A stretch of DNA of 8,629 nt from an uncultured Bacteroidales bacterium (GTDB lineage: Bacteria > Bacteroidota > Bacteroidia > Bacteroidales > Paludibacteraceae), in the NCBI GenBank assembly GCA_903899865.1, contig CAIUKZ010000434.1:1-8629 (forward strand), written 5' to 3'. Under the pieces are notes generated by a model. That model was not told the DNA's origin and did not search any database. It worked only from the letters and a program-made list of their open reading frames with translations. The position numbers and the translations under genes are program-made. Positions 1-6,710 of this stretch are shown in pieces (the stretch's first letter is position 1; each line of letters begins with the position of its first letter).

Positions 1-895
1 CAACGTCGGTAAATTAAAACTCAAAAATCCAGTGATGACTGCTTCTGGAACTTTTGGGTATGGTCATGAGTACTCAGACTTCATGGATATATCGAGAATA
101 GGAGGTATAATTGTTAAAGGTACTACACTTCGCGATAGACAAGGGAACCAATATCCACGGATGGCAGAGACACCTTCTGGTATGTTAAATGCTGTGGGAT
201 TGCAAAATAAGGGTGTAGAATATTTTGTAAAAAACATCTATCCGACCCTGAAAGATATCGATACCAATTTTATTGTGAATGTATCTGGATCTACGATTGA
301 AGACTATGTAGAGACAGCGCAGATGCTTAACGATTTAGATCATATACCTGGCATAGAATTAAACATTTCTTGTCCAAATGTGAAGGAGGGAGGAATGGCG
401 TTCGGAACTAGCTGTTTGTCTGCTGCTCAGGTAGTTAGTGCTGTGAGAATGGTGTACAAAAACGATTTAATGGTAAAGCTTTCGCCAAATGTGACGGATA
501 TTTCTGAGATTGCATTGGCTGTGGAAGCGGAAGGGGCCGATTCGGTGTCGCTAATCAACACGGTGTTGGGAATGGCCATCAATGCCGAGCGAAGAAAACC
601 TGTTTTATCGACAGTGACAGGTGGACTTTCAGGTCCTGCTGTGAAGCCCATTGCATTAAGAATGGTGTGGCAAGTAGCCAAAACGGTGAAAATTCCTGTA
701 ATTGGATTGGGAGGTATAATGAATGCTACTGATGCTATAGAGTTTTTGCTTGCTGGTGCGTCGGCTATTCAAATTGGAACTGCAAACTTTATCGATCCTA
801 CTGTATGTGAGAAGGTTATTGACGGCATAAATGAGTATTTAGATAGGCACAATTATCAATCTGTTTCTCAAATTATTGGGGCATTGGAGGTATAA
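1..895 (+). CDS. pyrD: Dihydroorotate dehydrogenase, class 1B catalytic subunit (5'-partial)
   Basis: This enzyme oxidises dihydroorotate to orotate in de novo pyrimidine synthesis, using FMN in the cytosol. The reading frame is open to the left edge (first full codon at base 2). The first residues seen, NVGKLKLKNPVMTASGTFGY, match the family's N-terminal region, so only about 6-10 residues are missing; GTG at 32 is not the start. The active-site loop NISCPN..GG..FGT has its catalytic cysteine codon at 371-373, and a cysteine rather than serine there is the class 1 signature. VKLSPN follows. A glycine-rich FMN phosphate-binding part (IGLGGI, then AIQIGTANF) lies near the C-terminus. Class 1B enzymes normally work with the iron-sulfur/FAD subunit PyrK. 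No pyrK is in the window; in this phylum it often lies just upstream, so it may be beyond the left edge (inference). The stop TAA at 893-895 is one base from the next gene, suggesting co-transcription. Confidence 0.95.
   Translation, partial: NVGKLKLKNPVMTASGTFGYGHEYSDFMDISRIGGIIVKGTTLRDRQGNQYPRMAETPSGMLNAVGLQNKGVEYFVKNIYPTLKDIDTNFIVNVSGSTIEDYVETAQMLNDLDHIPGIELNISCPNVKEGGMAFGTSCLSAAQVVSAVRMVYKNDLMVKLSPNVTDISEIALAVEAEGADSVSLINTVLGMAINAERRKPVLSTVTGGLSGPAVKPIALRMVWQVAKTVKIPVIGLGGIMNATDAIEFLLAGASAIQIGTANFIDPTVCEKVIDGINEYLDRHNYQSVSQIIGALEV
886..890 (+). promoter_or_regulatory. Shine-Dalgarno-like GGAGG before the CapA-like gene
   Basis: GGAGG ends 6 bases before the ATG at 897 and lies inside the last codons of pyrD. 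It favours ATG 897 over the in-frame TTG at 876. Bacteroidota rarely use Shine-Dalgarno pairing and the bases also encode pyrD residues, so the match may be accidental. Confidence 0.35.
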
Positions 896-896
896 T

Positions 897-2006
897 ATGA
901 TCCGAAATCTGTTTCGAGCGCGATTAATGTTGTTTATAAGTGCGTTTTATTGCGCTTGTATTGCTGTTTATGCTCAAGGGAATTCAAATACTTCGCGCAA
1001 TATTTCATTGATTTTCGCTGGCGATATCATGGGTCATTCCTATCAATACAAAGCAGCATACGATCCTAAGACTGACATGTTTAATTATGATGTGTGTTTT
1101 AAAGGTGTGAAATCAATCATTGAATCTGCCGATTATGGTCTTGTGAACCTTGAAGTGCCTTTGGCTGGACCGCCTTATAGTGGGTATCCAAACTTCTCAA
1201 GTCCTGATGCACTTTTAGACGCACTCAAAGTGGCTGGTTATGATGTGATTTTGGCAGCAAATAATCACATATTAGATGCAGGTAAAATTGGTTTAGAAAG
1301 AACCATTCGTACCATTATTGATAGAAAGCTTTTACATACAGGAAGTTATATCGATAAAGTGCAACGTGATTCCATATATCCGTTGATATTGGAGAAAAAT
1401 GGTGTGAAGATAGGTGTTTTGAATTGCACTTTTTCAACAAATAACAATCCGATAATCCCCCCAAATAAGGTAAATCTACTTGATACCACAGAAATTAAAG
1501 CTGATATACTAAATGCTGAGGCAAAAGGTGCAGATTTACTCATAATGACTGTACATTGGGGTAAAGAATATGAACGTGATGCAAATAACAAACAGAAAGA
1601 TTTGGTTAAGTTTTTTGCTCGTAATGGGGTAGATTTAGTGGTGGGTAGTCATCCTCATGTGGTTCAAAATGAGGAACATACAAGTGGAAATGATAGCATA
1701 GATTTTCCAATATATTACTCCGTAGGAAATTCCATTTCTAACCAACGACAAGCGCATACTGATGGTGGAATAATGGTTAAGGTGGAGATAGATCCCATTT
1801 CAAAATTAGTTGTAAAGTCCACGTATATACCAGTTTACATTCATAAGGGGATGTTGGACAATGTTTATCAATACCACCTGATACCTACCACAGATTATTT
1901 GCTACATCCAGAACGATACCAACTGGATGATTATGATCGAAGGGAATTGCTTTATTTTGATTCAGAAACACGGAAAAAGATGAATAATGTCGATATTTTA
2001 AATTGA
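897..2006 (+). CDS. Exported CapA-family (PGA_cap) metallophosphatase-like protein
   Basis: This is a 369-residue protein of the CapA/PgsA family, whose fold resembles calcineurin-like metallophosphatases. Named members take part in poly-gamma-glutamate capsule synthesis, but most are uncharacterised. Counting from ATG 897, residues 1-27 look like a Sec signal peptide: basic RNLFRAR, a hydrophobic stretch, and probable cleavage after VYA before QG. No good lipobox is seen, so the mature protein is probably periplasmic. The metal-site motifs are intact and in order: GD at 42-43 (FAGDIMGH), N84 and E86 (NLEVP), NNH at 122-124, H220 and E224 (HWGKEYE), and GSHPH at 250-254, then YYSVGN. ATG 897 is preferred because the TTG start at 876 would put extra residues before the signal peptide. 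The gene follows pyrD by one base, so it probably shares its transcript. No other capsule gene is present, so a capsule role is unsupported; phosphoesterase activity is inferred from the fold. Confidence 0.88.
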   Translation: MIRNLFRARLMLFISAFYCACIAVYAQGNSNTSRNISLIFAGDIMGHSYQYKAAYDPKTDMFNYDVCFKGVKSIIESADYGLVNLEVPLAGPPYSGYPNFSSPDALLDALKVAGYDVILAANNHILDAGKIGLERTIRTIIDRKLLHTGSYIDKVQRDSIYPLILEKNGVKIGVLNCTFSTNNNPIIPPNKVNLLDTTEIKADILNAEAKGADLLIMTVHWGKEYERDANNKQKDLVKFFARNGVDLVVGSHPHVVQNEEHTSGNDSIDFPIYYSVGNSISNQRQAHTDGGIMVKVEIDPISKLVVKSTYIPVYIHKGMLDNVYQYHLIPTTDYLLHPERYQLDDYDRRELLYFDSETRKKMNNVDILN

Positions 2007-2020
2007 GATTGTATATTATG

Positions 2021-2050
2021 AGCCTCCCCAAGCCCCTCCTAAGGAGGGGA
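2021..2050. repeat. REP-like GC-rich palindromic element
   Basis: A C-rich then G-rich block stands out in AT-rich surroundings. Its core is a palindrome, CCCCTCCT at 2033-2040 and AGGAGGGG at 2042-2049, with one central base, preceded by CCTCCCCA at 2023-2030. Intergenic elements of very similar composition are, from memory, scattered in many copies through Bacteroidota genomes. Only one copy is in this window, so its repeat status cannot be shown here. It lies between the capA-like stop and a terminator and might also affect the 3' end of that mRNA. Confidence 0.55.
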
Positions 2051-2124
2051 TGTATAGTTAGAATTGTATAATCTTACCCTTTTGAACACTAATATTTAAT
2101 TTTTGGAGTGGAATCCCATGACAC

Positions 2125-2162
2125 ATTGACTATTACCAAAACAGTCAATCTGATTTTTTTTT
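2125..2162 (+). terminator. Probable intrinsic terminator after the CapA-like gene
   Basis: ATTGACT at 2125-2131 pairs with AGTCAAT at 2143-2149 (7 bp, 11-base loop). A run of nine T follows at 2154-2162. The T-run lies on the plus-strand downstream side only, so it would end transcription coming from pyrD and the capA-like gene just before the convergent minus-strand gene. The stem is short and AT-rich and there is a 4-base gap before the T-run, so strength is uncertain. Confidence 0.6.
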
Positions 2163-2166
2163 ATGT

Positions 2167-2622
2167 TTATTTCATTAATTCAGAGTAAGTTGGCACATCA
2201 GTAAAGAACTCATATTTAGCATCATCCAAATTTATTCTACATGAATAATGTTGCATTCCATTGCTAACGATTAAAAATTCCACTTTCAATTTAGAGTTAT
2301 AAACAGCCACTTGATCAAACACTTTTTGATTGATATTCACTTCGGGCGCTTTGAATTCAATAATCATGATTGGCTCAGCATCGAGGTTATAAACTACTGC
2401 GTCACATCTTTTTTTCATACCATTGAGTTTCAGTTCCTGTTCAACCGCAATTAAAGCAGCAGGGTATTTTTTTTCAATCATCAAAAACTGGATGAAATTC
2501 TGACGAACCCATTCTTCTGGGTTAAGTTTGACATATTTTTTTCTCAAAACATCAAAAATCAGCAATTTTTCTGCCTCTTTTTTTATTTTAAATTCGTACT
2601 GTGGCAAGTTTAGTTGTAGCAT
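2167..2622 (-). CDS. Stand-alone HsdR N-terminal-like PD-(D/E)xK nuclease-fold protein
   Basis: This 151-residue protein resembles the N-terminal nuclease domain of type I restriction enzyme R subunits (HSDR_N family), without the helicase and C-terminal parts of a real HsdR. From the ATG whose codon ends at 2622, the fold's motifs are visible: acidic E61/E63, D74 (KRCDAVVY), E89 and K91 (IIEFKAP), and Q104...Y108 (DQVAVYN). An earlier block LNPEEWVRQ (33-41) is typical of this short family. The longer frame from 2661 adds 13 residues; the inner start is preferred because, from memory, relatives begin with a similar M-x-x-LNLP. There is no hsdM or hsdS here, so it is not part of a local restriction system. 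As I recall, this short family often sits beside holA in Bacteroidota, which suggests a conserved cellular role. Its function and substrate are unknown. Confidence 0.82.
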   Translation of the reverse strand: MLQLNLPQYEFKIKKEAEKLLIFDVLRKKYVKLNPEEWVRQNFIQFLMIEKKYPAALIAVEQELKLNGMKKRCDAVVYNLDAEPIMIIEFKAPEVNINQKVFDQVAVYNSKLKVEFLIVSNGMQHYSCRINLDDAKYEFFTDVPTYSELMK

Positions 2623-2627
2623 TTTCG

Positions 2628-2635
2628 TATTTTTG
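2628..2635 (+). promoter_or_regulatory. TAnnTTTG-type -7 box for the amn-holA-tex direction
   Basis: TATTTTTG matches the Bacteroidota -7 consensus TAnnTTTG exactly and points toward the gene at 2704, giving an expected start near 2642 and a leader of about 60 bases. No convincing -33 TTTG at the usual spacing was found (TTG at 2614 is only 11 bases away). The box lies just outside the start codon of the divergent gene. Confidence 0.4.
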
Positions 2636-2671
2636 TGTTGGAAGAGTTCCAGCTCCACCATTATTGATTTG

Positions 2672-2679
2672 CGAAGTTA
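2672..2679 (-). promoter_or_regulatory. Weak -7-like box for the HsdR-N-like gene
   Basis: Read on the minus strand this is TAACTTCG, one mismatch from TAnnTTTG, about 50 bases ahead of the preferred start at 2622. The -33 partner is poor. With the plus-strand box at 2628 it would make the 81-base gap an overlapping divergent promoter region. Confidence 0.25.
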
Positions 2680-2703
2680 CAAAACATATTCAAATTGTAA
2701 ATT

Positions 2704-3477
2704 ATGAAAACCAAAAATGACATTGTTAAGGATTGGCTCACGCGCTATACAAAACGTGAATTGGATGATTTTACACAATACGTGTTATTGACAAATTTCA
2801 ATAGTTATGTAGATCTGTTTTCGCAAATACATAATGTACCCGTTTTGGGCAAAGATGGAAATATGCCAAATGCTAGTGCGGATGGAGTTACGATTATCAA
2901 TTTCGGTATGGGTAGCCCCAATGCAGCATTGATTATTGATATTTTGTCGGCCATTAAACCCAAAGCCGTTTTGTTTTTGGGTAAATGTGGGTGTTTACGT
3001 GATAAGAATAAGCTTGGTGACTATATTTTGCCAAGTGCAGCTATCCGTGGTGAGGGTACATCTAATGATTACTTTCCTCCTGAAATTCCAGCTTTACCGG
3101 CATTTAATCTTCAGCGAGCCGTGTCGTCTAATATTCGTGATTTCGGTAAAGACTATTGGACAGGAACTGTTTACACAACTAACAGGCGAGTATGGGAACA
3201 TGATGAGAAATTTAGAGAATATTTGCGTTCCACTCGTGCATTGGCGATAGATATGGAGACAGCAACTCTTTTTACAGCAGGGTTTTATGATGGTATACCT
3301 GTTGGGGCATTGCTATTGGTGTCTGACATGCCACTTCAGGAGGATGGTGTAAAAACCACCGAAAGTGATAAAAGGGTTACTGCAAGTTTTATGGAAGAAC
3401 ATTTGAGAATCGGCATTAAATCCTTGACATCGTTGAAGAACAATAGTAATACGATTAAGCACCTTCGATTTGAATAA
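2704..3477 (+). CDS. amn: AMP nucleosidase-like protein, short form
   Basis: This 257-residue protein belongs to the nucleoside phosphorylase (PNP/UDP) superfamily. It most resembles the short Bacteroidota proteins annotated as AMP nucleosidase, which would cleave AMP to adenine and ribose 5-phosphate in the cytosol. Visible motifs are GMGSPNAA at 68-75 (phosphate-side loop), FLGKCGCL at 91-98, AIDMETA at 181-187 whose Met-Glu pair contacts the ribose in this superfamily, and VSDMP at 206-210 with the likely catalytic Asp208. E. coli Amn is nearly twice as long; its extra N-terminal regulatory domain is absent, so allosteric control may differ. AMP specificity is inferred from family annotation and not shown by the sequence; a related nucleoside or methylthioadenosine substrate remains possible. 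The ATG at 2704 is the natural start. The stop is 19 bases before holA, so the two are probably co-transcribed. Confidence 0.82.
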   Translation: MKTKNDIVKDWLTRYTKRELDDFTQYVLLTNFNSYVDLFSQIHNVPVLGKDGNMPNASADGVTIINFGMGSPNAALIIDILSAIKPKAVLFLGKCGCLRDKNKLGDYILPSAAIRGEGTSNDYFPPEIPALPAFNLQRAVSSNIRDFGKDYWTGTVYTTNRRVWEHDEKFREYLRSTRALAIDMETATLFTAGFYDGIPVGALLLVSDMPLQEDGVKTTESDKRVTASFMEEHLRIGIKSLTSLKNNSNTIKHLRFE

Positions 3478-3496
3478 ATAATTAAATTAAATAACT

Positions 3497-4510
3497 GTGG
3501 CTAAGCAAGATAAGTATTCGTATGAACAAATAATGACCAACCTAAGAAAAAAAGAATTTAATTCTCTTTATTTCTTAATGGGTGAGGAGCCTTATTATAT
3601 AGACTTGATTTCTGACTACATTCAAAAAAACGTGTTAGATGAAAGTTCACGTGAATTTGATCAATCGGTTTTGTACGGAAAAGACGTTGACATAGCTACA
3701 GTAATAAACGCAGCCAAGCGATATCCAATGATGGGTTCGCATCAGGTGGTAATTATTAAAGAAGCTCAGTTGATTAAGGATTGGGATAATTTTATCCATT
3801 ATCTTAAGAATCCATTAAACTCCACTATATTAGTTATTTGCTACAAATATGGCAGTCCTGATAAGCGAAAAAAATGGTTTCAAGATGTTCAGAAAGTTGG
3901 CGTGGTGTTCGAATCTGACAAGGTACGAGATTACGAAATGAACAAATGGGTGATCGAATATGCCCGTTCAAAAAACGTAGGTATTGAAGAAAAAGCGGTA
4001 TCTATGCTTACTGAATTTCTGGGAAATGATTTGAGTAAAGTGGCGCACGAGATAGAAAAGTTGGTGATCACCAAACCTGCTGATGTACCCAAAATTACTC
4101 CAGAACTGATTGAGAAAAACATTGGTATTAGTAAAGATTTCAATGTGTTCGAATTGCAAAATGCACTGATAAACAGGGAAGTATTGAAAGCCAATCGCAT
4201 TATTCGCTACTTTGCCGAAAATAAAAAAGCTAATCCAATGGTGCTAGTACTTGCACAATTATTTAAGTTTTTTGGTGATTTGATGCTCTATCATTACATT
4301 CCTGATAAATCACAAGCAGCAGCGGAATTGAAGATAAACCCTTATTTTGTAAAGGATTATGAGCGAGCTTCCAAGGTGTTTAACGCATGGAAAACCATGA
4401 ATATTATCTCCTACATACGTGAAACAGATGCCCGTTACAAAGGTATAGACAATCCCAGTGCTGACGAAGGTGAATTGCTTAAAGTGCTAATATTTAAAAT
4501 ATTACATTGA
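3497..4510 (+). CDS. holA: DNA polymerase III delta subunit
   Basis: Delta is the clamp-loader subunit that binds and opens the beta sliding clamp at the replication fork. The 337-residue length fits the family. The N-terminus has the family's characteristic stretch YFLMGEEPYYID (about residues 25-36). A mid-region block, FLGNDLSKVAHEIEKL, is typical of the delta AAA+-like core, and the C-terminal part is the helical collar region. Delta does not hydrolyse ATP, and I see no Walker A motif. The start is GTG at 3497. An in-frame stop lies 9 bases upstream (3488-3490), and the next ATG (residue 13) would remove conserved N-terminal sequence, so GTG is effectively forced. It lies 19 bases after amn and 49 bases before tex. 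Confidence 0.93.
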   Translation: MAKQDKYSYEQIMTNLRKKEFNSLYFLMGEEPYYIDLISDYIQKNVLDESSREFDQSVLYGKDVDIATVINAAKRYPMMGSHQVVIIKEAQLIKDWDNFIHYLKNPLNSTILVICYKYGSPDKRKKWFQDVQKVGVVFESDKVRDYEMNKWVIEYARSKNVGIEEKAVSMLTEFLGNDLSKVAHEIEKLVITKPADVPKITPELIEKNIGISKDFNVFELQNALINREVLKANRIIRYFAENKKANPMVLVLAQLFKFFGDLMLYHYIPDKSQAAAELKINPYFVKDYERASKVFNAWKTMNIISYIRETDARYKGIDNPSADEGELLKVLIFKILH

Positions 4511-4559
4511 TTTTACATCCTACATTTTTCTTTTTATAACAATACTCTCGTTTTTATTT

Positions 4560-6707
4560 ATGTCAACAGTTAGTTCAGCCATTCCAGCCCAATTTCTTTC
4601 ATTAATCTCCACATCCCTTCAACTCTCAGAGAAGCAGGTAAAAAATGCCATACAGCTATTTAATGAAGGTGCCACTATTCCATTTATAAGCAGATATCGA
4701 AAGGAAATGACCGATGCCATGGACGAGGTGCAATTGGCTGATACAAAGGATTATTACGACAAGCTTTGTGAGTTGGCTAAGCGAAAAATTGCTATTCTAA
4801 AGTCTATAGAAGAGCAAGATAAGCTAACGGATGAAATAAAAAACAGAATTGACAATTGCTGGAATATCACCGAGCTTGAAGACATTTATTTGCCCTACAA
4901 ACCTAAACGCAGAACTCGTGCAGAAATAGCTCGTGAGCGAGGGTTGGAACCGCTGGCTAAGATGATCATGAAGCAAAATGTTGGTAATTTAGAAAGAATG
5001 GCTAGTTCGTTCGTAAAAGGTGATATCACGGATGAAGAATTGGCATTGGCAGGAGCAAGAGATATCATAGCTGAATGGATAAATGAAAGTGAAGCGGGTA
5101 GAAATGGTGTTAGGAATATTTATTCCAGAGAAGCTATTATAAGTTCCAAGTTGATAAAAGGAAAAGAGGAAGAAGCTCAGAAATACAGGGATTACTTTGA
5201 TCTTAGTGAGAAGTTAAGTCGCTGTTCATCACATAGATTACTAGCTATGCGACGAGCTGAAAGTGAAGGATTTATCAAAGTGTCAATAAATCCTGATGAT
5301 GAAAAATGTATCGAGAAACTGGAACGTATTTTTGTAAAAGGGGATAGTGAATCAGCTGATCAGGTGTATGAGGCGGTAAAGGATGCCTACAAACGACTGA
5401 TGAAACCAAGCATTGAAACTGAATTTGCGCAAGAAAGCAAACAAAAAGCAGATGTGGAAGCTATTCGCGTATTTGCAGAAAATTTGAAACAACTATTGCT
5501 GGCTCCACCATTGGGACAAAAGCGAGTTCTGGGCATAGATCCTGGCTATAGAACTGGTTGTAAGGTGGTTTGTTTGGATGCACAGGGCAATTTATTGCAT
5601 AATGAAGCCATATATCCTCATCCACCACAGAATGAAACAAGTCAAGCCATGCGAAAAATTCAGAAAATGGTAGAGGCCTATAACATTCAAGCAATTGCTA
5701 TTGGAAATGGAACCGCTAGTAGAGAAACGGAAAAATTCGTTCAAAATACACGCTTTGATAGAGAAGTCCAATTGTTTGTAGTCAGTGAGAATGGAGCATC
5801 GATTTACTCAGCCTCAAAAATTGCACGTGAAGAATTTCCAGAATATGACGTCACGGTGCGAGGTGCAGTTTCTATTGGTCGCAGATTAATGGATCCATTG
5901 GCAGAACTAGTAAAAATTGACCCAAAATCGATAGGAGTAGGGCAGTATCAACATGATGTAGATCAGGCACTTCTCAAAAAGTCATTGGATCAGACTGTCG
6001 AAAATGCAGTAAATAAAGTTGGTGTAAATCTCAACACTGCCAGCAAGCACTTGCTAACATATATTTCAGGCTTAGGACCCCAACTGGCTCAAAACATAGT
6101 AGATTATCGAACAGAAAACGGAGCATTTAGTAACCGAAAGCAATTGATGAATGTATCAAAAATGGGCGCCAAAACATTTGAGCAATGTGCTGGATTTCTA
6201 CGGATTCCTGAGGCTGAAAACCCGCTTGACAATTCGGCTGTCCACCCAGAGAGCTATAAAGTGGTAGAGCAAATGGCTAAGGATTTGAAAGTAGAAGTAA
6301 ATGAACTCGTTAAGAATAAAGAACTTAGGAGGTTAATAGATGTTCAGAAATATGTGTCCGAAAAAGTGGGATTATTGACCCTCAATGACATTATTCAAGA
6401 ATTAGAAAAACCTGGAAGAGATCCTCGTAGTACAATTAAAGTTTTTGAATTTGATGCTGCTGTAAAAACCATACTAGATCTTAGGGTAGGGATGGAGTTG
6501 CCTGGAATTGTAACCAATATCACTAACTTCGGGGCATTTGTAGATGTTGGTATCAAGGAGAATGGGTTGGTTCATATTTCACAGCTTTCGGACAAGTATG
6601 TGAGCAATCCGGCTGAAGTAGTATCAGTACATCAGCATGTTCGCGTACAGGTACTTGAGGTAGATACGTCTAGGAAACGAGTTCAACTGAAATTGATAAA
6701 TGCTTAG
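4560..6707 (+). CDS. tex: Tex family RNA-binding transcription accessory protein
   Basis: This 715-residue protein matches the bacterial Tex family, related to eukaryotic Spt6, which binds nucleic acid and is linked to transcription and RNA handling. Domain order is complete. The Tex N-terminal helical region covers roughly 1-310, with FISRYRKEMT near residues 42-51. A YqgF/RNase H-like domain starts at about 320, with RVLGIDPGYRTG and Asp327. Helix-hairpin-helix motifs lie at about 490-560, with ISGLGPQLAQNIV around 502-514. The C-terminal S1 domain is at about 646-713, with GIVTNITNFGAFVDVG, GLVHISQLS and the closing KRVQLKL. The length is close to that of other Bacteroidota Tex proteins as I recall. 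The ATG at 4560 precedes a typical N-terminus. A TAcaTTTT box at 4521-4528 might give it its own promoter, but the match is weak. Its stop is only 3 bases from that of the convergent methyltransferase gene. Confidence 0.94.
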   Translation: MSTVSSAIPAQFLSLISTSLQLSEKQVKNAIQLFNEGATIPFISRYRKEMTDAMDEVQLADTKDYYDKLCELAKRKIAILKSIEEQDKLTDEIKNRIDNCWNITELEDIYLPYKPKRRTRAEIARERGLEPLAKMIMKQNVGNLERMASSFVKGDITDEELALAGARDIIAEWINESEAGRNGVRNIYSREAIISSKLIKGKEEEAQKYRDYFDLSEKLSRCSSHRLLAMRRAESEGFIKVSINPDDEKCIEKLERIFVKGDSESADQVYEAVKDAYKRLMKPSIETEFAQESKQKADVEAIRVFAENLKQLLLAPPLGQKRVLGIDPGYRTGCKVVCLDAQGNLLHNEAIYPHPPQNETSQAMRKIQKMVEAYNIQAIAIGNGTASRETEKFVQNTRFDREVQLFVVSENGASIYSASKIAREEFPEYDVTVRGAVSIGRRLMDPLAELVKIDPKSIGVGQYQHDVDQALLKKSLDQTVENAVNKVGVNLNTASKHLLTYISGLGPQLAQNIVDYRTENGAFSNRKQLMNVSKMGAKTFEQCAGFLRIPEAENPLDNSAVHPESYKVVEQMAKDLKVEVNELVKNKELRRLIDVQKYVSEKVGLLTLNDIIQELEKPGRDPRSTIKVFEFDAAVKTILDLRVGMELPGIVTNITNFGAFVDVGIKENGLVHISQLSDKYVSNPAEVVSVHQHVRVQVLEVDTSRKRVQLKLINA

Positions 6708-6710
6708 ATA

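Noticed and set aside
427..681. Minus-strand open frame inside pyrD
   Set aside because: It lies wholly within a well-recognised gene on the other strand and has no family resemblance, so it is a shadow frame.
1346..1591. Minus-strand open frame inside the CapA-like gene
   Set aside because: It is a shadow of the real gene, whose catalytic motifs lie on the plus strand.
897..2006. Capsule biosynthesis operon
   Set aside because: The CapA-like protein stands alone beside pyrD. No CapB/CapC-type ligase or glycosyltransferase is present.
2167..2622. Restriction-modification defence locus
   Set aside because: Only the small HsdR-N-like protein is present. There is no helicase, methylase or specificity subunit in the window, and the neighbours are housekeeping genes.
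2936..3250. Plus-strand open frame overlapping the AMP nucleosidase-like gene
   Set aside because: It is an alternative frame of a gene with clear family motifs, with no recognisable domain or start signal of its own.
3931..4200. Two minus-strand open frames inside holA
   Set aside because: Both are antisense shadows without family resemblance.
5461..5694. Minus-strand open frame inside tex
   Set aside because: It lies antisense to the YqgF-like domain of tex and has no motif of its own.
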